The position numbers and the translations under genes were made by a program. From an alpha proteobacterium SCGC AAA288-N07 (lineage in GTDB: Bacteria > Pseudomonadota > Alphaproteobacteria > Pelagibacterales > Pelagibacteraceae), in the NCBI GenBank assembly GCA_000513055.1, contig AZYB01000002.1, forward strand, positions 1 through 64,000: a stretch of 64,000 nucleotides of DNA. Direction: 5' to 3'. The first letter of the stretch is position 1; each line of letters starts with the position of its first letter. Below, piece by piece: positions 1-8,591 of the stretch. The notes beneath the pieces are model-generated. The model had not been told where the DNA came from, searched no databases, and saw only the letters and a list, made by a program, of their open reading frames with translations.

Positions 1-48
1 TGAAGTTCGTTAATAAACCATGAACTTTGATTATCTCATTATTAGTAT

Positions 49-1038
49 TTGTTTCTCTCAAAAAAATTGATGAATGAAATTGTTCCCAAGATAAATATAT
101 CAAAATTAATAATTAACGGTTTGAATTCATCTAAATCCAATAAGGTAATTCAACAAATAAAAAAAGCCTGCCTAGAAGTTGGTTTTTTTACGATAGTTGG
201 TCATGGTATTTCAAGCAAGTTAATTAATTCTACTTTAATTACCTCTAAAAAATTTTTTAATTTACCTATGTATAAAAAACTAAAAGTTGCATCGCAAAGA
301 TGGAATAAAAAAAATTCTAACATTTATAGGGGTTACTTTCCTAGCTTCGTTAATGGAAAAGAAGGTTTAGATATAGGCGATCCAAATCTAGACAGTTCGA
401 TGACTAAAATTCTATCCAAAGATAAATTTGAATGCTTAAATTTAAAAAAAGTTTTAGATGATAAATCAACATTAACGATTAAAAAATATTTTGATTGTTT
501 ATTCAGTTTGGGAGAGCTGTTATTTAAATCTATTGTAAAAAGTTTTGAAGCAGATCTTAATATTGTGAATAAAGCTTTTGTAAGACCTAAAACATTAACT
601 ACATTAAGATTTAATTACTATCCTAAACAAAGAAAACCAATTGAAATCTCGACACAGGATGGAGAAAAGTTAGGATGTGAGACACATGTAGATAGCGGAA
701 TCATGACAATTCTTTATCAAAATAAAAAAGGAGGATTACAGGTGCAAAATAGGGATAATTTTAAATGGTATAATGTTCCCTATAACAAAAATTCTTTCGT
801 AGTCAATACCGGTTTGGCTCTTGAACGGTTAACTAATGATAAATTTAAAGCTACCAACCATAGAGCTATTTACAATTGTGAGAAAAGAATTTCAATTCCC
901 TTTTTCTTTGAGCCCAATTATGATTTTGTACTCAATCCGGCATTATTAAAAATTAAAAAAAAACCGTTATACAAAATAAATAATTACGAAACATTTTTAG
1001 CACAATCTTTGAAAAAGTTTGTTGAATACAAAAGATAA
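49..1038 (+). CDS. 2-oxoglutarate/Fe(II)-dependent oxygenase, isopenicillin N synthase-like
   Basis: N-terminal 'ACLEVGFFTIVGHGIS' and 'HVDSGIMTILYQ...GGLQVQ' Fe-ligand region typical of the family; start could be the ATG at about 70. Confidence 0.85.
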   Translation: MFLSKKLMNEIVPKINISKLIINGLNSSKSNKVIQQIKKACLEVGFFTIVGHGISSKLINSTLITSKKFFNLPMYKKLKVASQRWNKKNSNIYRGYFPSFVNGKEGLDIGDPNLDSSMTKILSKDKFECLNLKKVLDDKSTLTIKKYFDCLFSLGELLFKSIVKSFEADLNIVNKAFVRPKTLTTLRFNYYPKQRKPIEISTQDGEKLGCETHVDSGIMTILYQNKKGGLQVQNRDNFKWYNVPYNKNSFVVNTGLALERLTNDKFKATNHRAIYNCEKRISIPFFFEPNYDFVLNPALLKIKKKPLYKINNYETFLAQSLKKFVEYKR

Positions 1039-1086
1039 ATTTTAATAGTATTCCAATATAATTTTGTTTGTATAATATATAATTAG

Positions 1087-1464
1087 ATGTATGAGCTAGC
1101 AGCAAATTTAACATTAATTATACATTTAGCTTTTATAATTTTTGTTGTGTTTGGAGCGTTACTATTTTTTGTATCAACAAAAATTATTTATATTCATTTA
1201 CCAACATTAGTTTGGGGAATATATATAGAATTAACACATTCCGTTTGTCCTTTAACGCATCTTGAAAATTGGTTTTTACAGAAATCCAACTTACCTGTGT
1301 ATTTTGAAAGTTTTATTCAACACCATCTAGTACCTATTATTTATCCAAATAATCTAACCGAAGATTTTCAGATATTCCTAGCAGTAGTTCTAATGATTGT
1401 GAATTTAATTATATATGGATTGATAATTAGTAAATCAAAAAAAAATAACATCCCTCCTAAATGA
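1087..1464 (+). CDS. DUF2784-like small membrane protein
   Basis: ORF with TM segments and 'THSVCPLTHLENWF' characteristic of DUF2784. Confidence 0.7.
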   Translation: MYELAANLTLIIHLAFIIFVVFGALLFFVSTKIIYIHLPTLVWGIYIELTHSVCPLTHLENWFLQKSNLPVYFESFIQHHLVPIIYPNNLTEDFQIFLAVVLMIVNLIIYGLIISKSKKNNIPPK

Positions 1465-1478
1465 TTTGGGAGGGATGT
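1448..1478. terminator. Intrinsic, possibly bidirectional terminator
   Basis: 10-bp perfect stem ACATCCCTCC / GGAGGGATGT followed by an AT-rich tract; lies between two convergent ORFs. Confidence 0.7.
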
Positions 1479-1502
1479 AAAATTTATTACTTTTAAAGTT
1501 AG

Positions 1503-1565
1503 TTAGGCGTTATTCCAAATCCAATTAAGAATTATATAACCAGCCATTACATACGCTATCCACAT
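1503..1565 (-). CDS. Putative 20-aa hydrophobic microprotein MWIAYVMAGYIILNWIWNNA
   Basis: ATG-to-TAA ORF read manually; AAAAGGAG Shine-Dalgarno 5 nt upstream of ATG (TTGAT spacer); strong terminator follows. Confidence 0.55.
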   Translation of the reverse strand: MWIAYVMAGYIILNWIWNNA

Positions 1566-1682
1566 ATCAACTCCTTTTATAAATTTATTTAATAAATGAG
1601 TTTAAATATTTAAGCAACAGTTTTTTGTTATATGTTTAGTGCAACTTGACGTTAGTCAGATAATCTAATCTAATGATAATAT

Positions 1683-2534
1683 ATGGGAATTGTCATAGAA
1701 GTTTTTTTGCCCTTAGCTTTGGCCTTCATTATGTTTGTATTGGGGTCAGGACTTACAGGTAATGATTTTTTAAGAGTTGTAAAGCAACCTCGTGATTTTT
1801 TTGTAGGAGCTTTTTCTCAAATTATTTTGCTGCCAGTTATCGCATTCATTCTTGTAAAAATATGGTCTATTGCACCAGAATTAGCAATTGGAGTTATGAT
1901 TATTGCAGCAGCCCCAGGTGGTGTAACATCCAACCTATTAACTTCTTTTGCAAAAGGTGACGTGGCTTTATCAATATCACTTACGGCAATTATTAGTTTG
2001 TTGAGTGTCATTACAATCCCATTTATAGTTCTAACCTCAGCAAATTTGCTAGACGCATCAAATATTACCCAAAATATCTCATTAATAAGCATGTCACGAG
2101 ATATGTTTTTAATTGTTACAGTGCCAGTTATATTAGGTATGTTGTTTAGAAGATTTGCTTCAAGAGCAGCATTAGGATTTGAACCAATAGCAAAAAAAAT
2201 ATCTATTATTCTTTTTATACTTGTTTTATTGGGTGCAATTTTAGCACAAAGAGAAAATGTTGTTTCTTATTTTGTACAAGCAGGTCTGATAACTTTAGTA
2301 CTCAATGTAGTGATGATGGTTGTAGCATATTTTGTCGCCCAGTCACTTGCTTCAGGAACAGAACAAAAAAAATGTATTACAATTGAGTGTGGATTACAAA
2401 ATGGAACCCTTGCAATATTTGTAGCAACATCAATTTTTGGCGGAGGCATGTACGTCATTCCTGCAGCTACTTACAGTTTAATAATGTTTGCTACTTCTTT
2501 GATATTTGTATTTTTAGTTAGAAAAACTATTTAA
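1683..2534 (+). CDS. Bile acid:sodium symporter family (BASS) transporter
   Basis: Multi-TM protein with 'AAPGGVTSNLLTSFAKGDVALS' and 'IECGLQNGTLAIFVA' motifs. Confidence 0.85.
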   Translation: MGIVIEVFLPLALAFIMFVLGSGLTGNDFLRVVKQPRDFFVGAFSQIILLPVIAFILVKIWSIAPELAIGVMIIAAAPGGVTSNLLTSFAKGDVALSISLTAIISLLSVITIPFIVLTSANLLDASNITQNISLISMSRDMFLIVTVPVILGMLFRRFASRAALGFEPIAKKISIILFILVLLGAILAQRENVVSYFVQAGLITLVLNVVMMVVAYFVAQSLASGTEQKKCITIECGLQNGTLAIFVATSIFGGGMYVIPAATYSLIMFATSLIFVFLVRKTI

Positions 2535-2690
2535 ACTAAATAATTTAAGTTTGAAACATACCCAATCCATCAAGATATACATAATATGGTATTTAAATAT
2601 TTTTCTTAACTACATTTAGATATTATTTTTTCTTAATGGAGTTTTTTAATTTGTTGATGAATCAATATTTATGAAACATTATATCCTTAT

Positions 2691-2712
2691 TCAAAAGTTA
2701 TCAGACTTTTGA
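2691..2712. promoter_or_regulatory. 8-bp inverted repeat in the aapJ leader
   Basis: TCAAAAGT-TATCAG-ACTTTTGA, 38 nt upstream of the aapJ ATG. Confidence 0.35.
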
Positions 2713-2750
2713 GTTTATTGTTAACAATAAAAAATAAGAGGATAATAAAA

Positions 2751-3791
2751 ATGTATAAATACATTAAACAACTAACTTCTTTGTTAGCCGTATTTGTAGT
2801 TTTATTTGCATTTGCAAATGAAGCAATGGCAGCAAAGAAATCAAAAACTTTGAAGAACACTATTAAAAAGGGTTTTGTAAGATGTGGTGTTTCTCAAGGT
2901 CTTCCAGGATTTTCTAATGCAGATGCATCTGGAAACTGGTCAGGGGTTGACGTTGATGTTTGTAGAGCTGTTGCTGCTGCGGTGCTAGGTGATGCAAGTA
3001 AAGTAAAATTTACTCCACTAAGTGCTAAAGAAAGATTTACAGCTTTAACATCAGGTGAAATCGACATTTTATCAAGAAATACTACATGGACTTTGTCTCG
3101 TGACGCTGACATTGGTTTAACTTTTGTTGGAGTAAATTTTTACGATGGTCAAGGTTTCATGGTCAGAAAAGATTCTGGCATAACTTCTACTGACCAATTT
3201 AAAAGTGGTCTTTCTGCTTGTGTAAATATTGGAACTACAACAGAGCTAAATATGAGAGACTTTTTTACTTCAAAAGGTATTTCGTACGAGCCGGTTGTGT
3301 TTGAAAAAGCAGACGAAGTTGTTGCAGCTTACGATTCAGGAAGATGTGATACGTATACAACTGATAAATCTGGTCTAGCAGCTCAAAGAACTAAAATGAA
3401 AGATCCAGATGCTCATATAGTATTACCTGAAACGATTTCAAAAGAACCTTTGGGTCCTGTTGTTCGTCAAGGTGATTCAGTTTGGGAAGACATAGTTCGT
3501 TGGTCTCTATACGTTATGATTGAAGCTGAAGAGTACGGTATTAATTCTTCAAATGCTTCTGCTATGAAAGCTTCAGAAAATCCACAAATTAAAAGACTTG
3601 TTGGAGCTGAAGGTGAATTAGGAGCGGCTTTAGGAATAGGCAATGATTGGAGTTTTAACATTATTACACAAGTTGGTAATTATGGTGAAAGCTACAAACG
3701 TAATATCGCAGATACTGGTATATTACCTGATAGAGGTCCTAATGAGCTTTGGACAAAAGGTGGTATTCTTTACGTAGCACCAGCTAGATAA
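2751..3791 (+). CDS. aapJ: General L-amino acid ABC transporter substrate-binding protein
   Basis: Signal peptide ending '...ANEAMA'; 'VRCGVSQGLPGFSNADASGNWSGVDVDVCRAVAAAVLGD' typical of AapJ/BztA; followed by permeases and ATPase. Start moved to the ATG at 2751. Confidence 0.93.
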   Translation: MYKYIKQLTSLLAVFVVLFAFANEAMAAKKSKTLKNTIKKGFVRCGVSQGLPGFSNADASGNWSGVDVDVCRAVAAAVLGDASKVKFTPLSAKERFTALTSGEIDILSRNTTWTLSRDADIGLTFVGVNFYDGQGFMVRKDSGITSTDQFKSGLSACVNIGTTTELNMRDFFTSKGISYEPVVFEKADEVVAAYDSGRCDTYTTDKSGLAAQRTKMKDPDAHIVLPETISKEPLGPVVRQGDSVWEDIVRWSLYVMIEAEEYGINSSNASAMKASENPQIKRLVGAEGELGAALGIGNDWSFNIITQVGNYGESYKRNIADTGILPDRGPNELWTKGGILYVAPAR

Positions 3792-3820
3792 TTGTATTTA
3801 ATTAAATAGTTATTAAAAAA

Positions 3821-3848
3821 GGGCTAGATTTTTCTAGCCCTTTTTTTT
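3821..3848 (+). terminator. Rho-independent terminator after aapJ
   Basis: GGGCTAGA..TCTAGCCC stem followed by T8. Confidence 0.85.
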
Positions 3849-3863
3849 ATCTTGAATAATTCA

Positions 3864-5060
3864 ATGGATATAAAAAATACAACCAAAGGTTTTACTAATT
3901 TTTTCTCTGGAAGTTCAACATTTGGGAAATATTTTCCTCAAACATTGACGGTCTTTTTCATAATATTTATTTTTGGATATTTTGCCTATAACGCCCAAGT
4001 TAATATGGATAACAGAGGTATTGACTTTGGGTTACGTTTTTTAGGTGAGGAAGCATCATTTGATATTCAATTTTCATTGATAGAATATAGTGGAGCAAGC
4101 ACATATGCTAGAGCATACTTAGTTGGAGTTCTAAATACTATTTTAGTCGCTGCTATAGGTATATTTTTTGCAACAATCTTAGGTGTTGTAATTGGTATTT
4201 CCAGACTATCTTCAAATTATTTAATTTCAAAAGTTGCGGAATGGTATATCGAGATATTCAGAAATATCCCTTTATTACTTCAGTTATTTTTTTGGTATTT
4301 TGCTGCGCTAAGAGCGTTGCCGTTACCTAAAGAAGCAATTAATTTTTTTGATACAGCTTATTTGTCAGTAAAGGGACTTTATATTCCAAAGTTTATTTGG
4401 ACAAATTTTTCTGTTCTCTTTTATTCAATAATTGCATCAATTGTTGCAATAATTTTTGTATTTAAATATGCAAGAAAACAGCAAGAAGCCACAGGTAAAC
4501 AAATACCAAAGTTTTTTATATCTTTAGGAATATTTACTATAGTTCCTCTATTAACCTTTTTAATAGGTGGTGTTTCTCTAAGTTTTGAATATCCTATTCT
4601 TACACAGCTATCGAAAACTATTTTTAATTACATAGGTGGTGTAGCTATAATTCCAGAATTGATGGCTCTGGCTGCAGCATTATCGCTATACACTGCTACT
4701 TTTATCGCCGAATGTGTCAGAGCGGGAATAATGGGTGTTACTAAAGGGCAAAAAGAGGCGGCTGCATCTATAGGTTTGACACCAGGGCAAATACTTAGGT
4801 TGGTTGTAATGCCACAAGCGTTGAGGATAATTATTCCACCGACAACTAATCAATACTTGAATTTAACAAAAAATTCATCTCTTGCGGCGGCAATTGCATA
4901 TCCAGACTTAGTTTTGGTTTTTGCAGGAACAGCAATGATGCAAACAGGAAGAGCAATTGAAATTATCTCAATTACTATGCTTACTTATTTAAGCATAAGC
5001 ATCGTAATCTCAATTTTTATGAACTGGTATAACACAAAAATGGCAATTAAGGAAAAATGA
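3864..5060 (+). CDS. aapQ: Amino acid ABC transporter permease
   Basis: His/Glu/Gln permease motif 'EAAASIGLTPGQILRLVVMPQALRIIIPP'; operon context. Confidence 0.9.
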   Translation: MDIKNTTKGFTNFFSGSSTFGKYFPQTLTVFFIIFIFGYFAYNAQVNMDNRGIDFGLRFLGEEASFDIQFSLIEYSGASTYARAYLVGVLNTILVAAIGIFFATILGVVIGISRLSSNYLISKVAEWYIEIFRNIPLLLQLFFWYFAALRALPLPKEAINFFDTAYLSVKGLYIPKFIWTNFSVLFYSIIASIVAIIFVFKYARKQQEATGKQIPKFFISLGIFTIVPLLTFLIGGVSLSFEYPILTQLSKTIFNYIGGVAIIPELMALAAALSLYTATFIAECVRAGIMGVTKGQKEAAASIGLTPGQILRLVVMPQALRIIIPPTTNQYLNLTKNSSLAAAIAYPDLVLVFAGTAMMQTGRAIEIISITMLTYLSISIVISIFMNWYNTKMAIKEK

Positions 5061-6322
5061 TTAAGAGATTAAATTTTTTAGGAACACCTAGTAGGGATAA
5101 ATTAAATCTATTTATCTCAATAGGAGTTTTCCTTTTTGTATTAGGTATAGCTGATGTGATACTCAATTCTTTTTTCGAAATAAATATTACTTCTATTTTA
5201 CCAAGGTTGTTTAATTATTTTACACCACTAATTTTTGGTTTTATTGGTCTTCATTATATTAGAATTGAATTTTCAGGAAATAGAATATTGGATAATTTAA
5301 ATAAAAATATAAATTCAAATTGGTTCAATGCTGTATTATCTTTGTTGATTATCTTCGTTCTAATTCAAAATATCCCACCTTTATTAAATTGGTTATTTTT
5401 TGATGCAAATTTTGTAGGAGAAACAAAAGAAGAATGTACAGGTAGTGGTGCTTGTTGGATTTTTATTAAGACTTGGTTTCCGCGTTTTATATATGGGTTG
5501 TATCCAAATGCTGAAATTTGGAGGATTAACCTTACTTTTTTAATGTTAATTGCACTAGTAATCTCCGGATTTTTTGTGCCTCCTAAAATTAAAAAATATA
5601 TAATTATTTTTCTTTTATTTATTTTTCCGTTCATCGCTATTAATTTAATTTCTGGTGGAAATTTCGGATTGGAATGGGTTGAGACTACTGCATGGGGAGG
5701 ACTTTCTCTTACATTTATTATTTCAATTTTTGCTCTTCTATTTTGTTTCCCAATAGGAATGTTTTTAGCCTTGGGAAGAAGATCTTTAGCTCCAGTTATT
5801 AGATATTCATCAATAGGCTTTATCGAATTTTGGAGAGGCGTTCCTTTAATTACAGTTCTATTTATGGCTTCAGTAATGATGCCAATGTTTTTACCTGATG
5901 GAACATATATGGATAAGCTTGTAAGAGTTATAATTGCCATTACACTTTTTGAAGCTGCTTACATGGCAGAAGTAATACGTGGTGGTCTACAAGCCTTACC
6001 TAGGGGGCAATATGATGCTGGAAAATCTCTTGGAATGGGTTATTGGAGAATGCACTTACTTGTAATTTTACCTCAAGCATTAAAACTCGTTATTCCTGGA
6101 ATTGCTAATACCTTTTTGGCTCTAGTAAAAGATACTCCTCTTATTTTAGTTGTGGGGTTACTTGAGTTAGTAGGAATGATAGATATGGCCAAGAGCAATC
6201 CTGATTGGCTTGGTTTTGCTACAGAAGGATATATATTTGCAGGTATTGTTTTTTGGATTATCTGCTATTCTATGAGTAGATATAGTCAATCTCTAGAAAG
6301 AAAATACAAAACAGACAGATAA
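5057..6322 (+). CDS. aapM: Amino acid ABC transporter permease
   Basis: 'DAGKSLGMGYWRMHLLVILPQALKLVIPG'; ATGA overlap with aapQ. Confidence 0.9.
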   Translation: MIKRLNFLGTPSRDKLNLFISIGVFLFVLGIADVILNSFFEINITSILPRLFNYFTPLIFGFIGLHYIRIEFSGNRILDNLNKNINSNWFNAVLSLLIIFVLIQNIPPLLNWLFFDANFVGETKEECTGSGACWIFIKTWFPRFIYGLYPNAEIWRINLTFLMLIALVISGFFVPPKIKKYIIIFLLFIFPFIAINLISGGNFGLEWVETTAWGGLSLTFIISIFALLFCFPIGMFLALGRRSLAPVIRYSSIGFIEFWRGVPLITVLFMASVMMPMFLPDGTYMDKLVRVIIAITLFEAAYMAEVIRGGLQALPRGQYDAGKSLGMGYWRMHLLVILPQALKLVIPGIANTFLALVKDTPLILVVGLLELVGMIDMAKSNPDWLGFATEGYIFAGIVFWIICYSMSRYSQSLERKYKTDR

Positions 6323-6329
6323 TTAAATT

Positions 6330-7064
6330 ATGTCAGATCAAATTATACAAATGGAAAATGTGAATAAGTGGTTTGATGACTTTCAAGTTCTAAAAGATAT
6401 AAATCTTGAAGTTAGACAGAAACAGAGAATCGTAGTGTGTGGACCATCTGGATCGGGAAAATCTACTTTAATTAGATGTATTAATAGATTGGAAGAACAT
6501 CAGAAAGGAAAAATTGTAGTTGATGGAATTGAGCTTTCTGAAAATACAAAAAATATTGAACAAGTAAGAGCTGAAGTTGGAATGGTTTTTCAACAATTTA
6601 ATTTATTTCCACATTTATCAATTTTAGATAATTGTTCATTGGCACCTATATGGGTAAAAAAAATACCAAAAAAACAAGCAGAGGAACAAGCATTAAAAGA
6701 ATTAGAAAAAGTTCAAATATTAGATCAAGCTAAAAAATTTCCAGGCCAATTATCTGGAGGACAACAGCAAAGAGCTGCTATTGCAAGAGCTCTGTGTATG
6801 GAACCGAAAATTATGCTTTTCGATGAACCTACCTCAGCTTTAGACCCAGAAATGATCAAAGAAGTTTTGGACGCTATGGTTAATTTGGCAAAAGCTGGAA
6901 TGACTATGATTGTAGTTACTCACGAAATGGGCTTTGCAAAAGAAGTTGCTGATGAAGTTATTTTTATGGATGAGGGCATGATTGTTGAAAAAGCAGCCAC
7001 CAAAGAATTTTTTGCAAATCCTAAGAGCGATAGAACTAAACTCTTTTTAAGCCAAATCCTCTAA
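6330..7064 (+). CDS. aapP: Amino acid ABC transporter ATP-binding protein
   Basis: Walker [10 protein letters not shown], signature LSGGQQQR, Walker [15 protein letters not shown]. Confidence 0.95.
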   Translation: MSDQIIQMENVNKWFDDFQVLKDINLEVRQKQRIVVCGPSGSGKSTLIRCINRLEEHQKGKIVVDGIELSENTKNIEQVRAEVGMVFQQFNLFPHLSILDNCSLAPIWVKKIPKKQAEEQALKELEKVQILDQAKKFPGQLSGGQQQRAAIARALCMEPKIMLFDEPTSALDPEMIKEVLDAMVNLAKAGMTMIVVTHEMGFAKEVADEVIFMDEGMIVEKAATKEFFANPKSDRTKLFLSQIL

Positions 7065-7097
7065 CATTAGCGAAGATACGTTTATGCTTTAATATAA

Positions 7098-7778
7098 ATG
7101 TTTAAGAAATTATTATTATTATCAATTATTATTCAATTATATTTTAATTCAGCTTTTGCCCATGCTTTACATTATCAAAAATTAAATAAATTAGAATTTG
7201 ATATTTACAGAAATAATAAACTAGTTGGCCATCATATTTACCTTTTTAATAAAAAAAATAAATACTTCACTGTAAAAAATAAAATCGATTTTAAAATAGA
7301 AATATTAGGCGTCGAAATATATAGCTATTCTTCTGAAGGCATAGAAAAATATATAAATGGAAAATTAGATAGTTTTTCTTCTAAAACTAATCACAATAAA
7401 AAAAAAAAGTATTGTAAAATTTATAAAAAAGAAAATAAATTTTTTATAGAAGGCTCTTCATACAAAGGTATTACGCCAGAAAAATTTATGATTGGAACAT
7501 GGTGGAATCATGAAATAGTTAAATCTAAAATTCAAATTAGCTCAGCATCTGGAAGAATAATTGAACAAACAGTCAGCTTTATTGGTAAAGAAACTGTAGA
7601 AATCAATAATGTAAAATATACAGCATTAAAATTTAATTTTTTTTCATCAGACCCCAGTTTGTCAAAAGATAAAAAATTAAACACTAATATTTGGTATGAC
7701 GAAAAATCTTTGACGTGGTTAAAAGCTTCTTTTGATAAGAATGGATATTGGGAATATAGATTAAAATATATTGACTAA
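7098..7778 (+). CDS. Secreted DUF6134-like protein
   Basis: Signal peptide and 'FDIYRNNKLVGHH...' opening typical of this family. Confidence 0.55.
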   Translation: MFKKLLLLSIIIQLYFNSAFAHALHYQKLNKLEFDIYRNNKLVGHHIYLFNKKNKYFTVKNKIDFKIEILGVEIYSYSSEGIEKYINGKLDSFSSKTNHNKKKKYCKIYKKENKFFIEGSSYKGITPEKFMIGTWWNHEIVKSKIQISSASGRIIEQTVSFIGKETVEINNVKYTALKFNFFSSDPSLSKDKKLNTNIWYDEKSLTWLKASFDKNGYWEYRLKYID

Positions 7779-7831
7779 TTTAATTAATTAATTTTTTTAA
7801 ATACAGCGATGGCTTTTTTTTAAGATCTGTC

Positions 7832-7857
7832 AACAATAAAATTCATATGTTATTGTT
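7832..7857. promoter_or_regulatory. Inverted repeat AACAATAA-N10-TTATTGTT upstream of the XRE regulator
   Basis: Perfect 8-bp inverted repeat 90 nt upstream of the HTH gene start. Confidence 0.35.
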
Positions 7858-7946
7858 AATTTTACATTAAAAAATTTCTAATTTTATACTTGCAATAATA
7901 TTAATTTTAAGGTTGAATTTGTTTTTTTCTAATTGAGGGGTCTAAG

Positions 7947-8330
7947 ATGGTAGAAGATTTTAATAAGCATTTAGGTAATATGTTGAAAATGCGCAGACTA
8001 GCCTTGGGTTTGACGCAGACTAAGGTTGCAAAAGCAATTAATGTTACTTTTCAACAAATTCAAAAATATGAAAAAGGAATTAATGGAGTTAGCTCAACAA
8101 GACTATTGCAATTATCAAATTATTTAAAAGTTCCAATAAATTATTTTTTTGATAACTTTGCTGAATATTTAAATAAATCAAATAAAAATAATGAAGACGG
8201 TATTTCAGTTAATTTCAGTTTTCTTCTGAATATTTATTCAGATTTAACACCAGAGCAAAAAACTAAACTTAAGAAACTAATGAGCAACGAAATTGACAAT
8301 GTAAATACAGTAAACACAAAATTAGGTTAA
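7947..8330 (+). CDS. XRE-family helix-turn-helix transcriptional regulator
   Basis: 'MRRLALGLTQTKVAKAINVTFQQIQKYEKGINGVSSTRLLQLSNYLKVP' HTH_3. Confidence 0.92.
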   Translation: MVEDFNKHLGNMLKMRRLALGLTQTKVAKAINVTFQQIQKYEKGINGVSSTRLLQLSNYLKVPINYFFDNFAEYLNKSNKNNEDGISVNFSFLLNIYSDLTPEQKTKLKKLMSNEIDNVNTVNTKLG

Positions 8331-8334
8331 CTAT

Positions 8335-8410
8335 TGGCTCCTCGGGCAGGACTCGAACCTGCGACCAATTGATTAACAGTCAACTGCTCTACCAACTGAG
8401 CTACCGAGGA
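8335..8410 (-). tRNA. tRNA-Asn (GTT)
   Basis: Full cloverleaf; anticodon loop CTGTTAA; encoded CCA; GGTTCGAGTCC T-arm. Confidence 0.96.
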
Positions 8411-8461
8411 ATGTAATAATTACTCAAGATACTTTTTTTTTATTACAACTCAAGTTTTTTA

Positions 8462-8535
8462 TGGAGGCCACGCCCAGAATCGAACTGGGATACAAGGATT
8501 TGCAATCCTCTGCGTAACCATTCCGCCACGTGGCC
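8462..8535 (-). tRNA. tRNA-Cys (GCA)
   Basis: Cloverleaf; anticodon loop TTGCAAA; encoded CCA. Confidence 0.95.
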
Positions 8536-8591
8536 AAGTTTAAATAAATTCAATCTTTGTTTTTTAATAAATTATTATATGTTTGTATATA

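Noticed and set aside
5365-5940. 191-aa minus-strand ORF opposite aapM
   Set aside because: Antisense to a well-supported permease gene; no recognisable domain. Same reasoning applies to the other antisense ORFs in the track (for example 1817-2092, 9302-9691, 63225-63650).
7856-7870. TTAA-N7-TTAA matching the CtrA box
   Set aside because: Eight A/T positions are expected by chance many times in 64 kb of such AT-rich DNA; no independent support.
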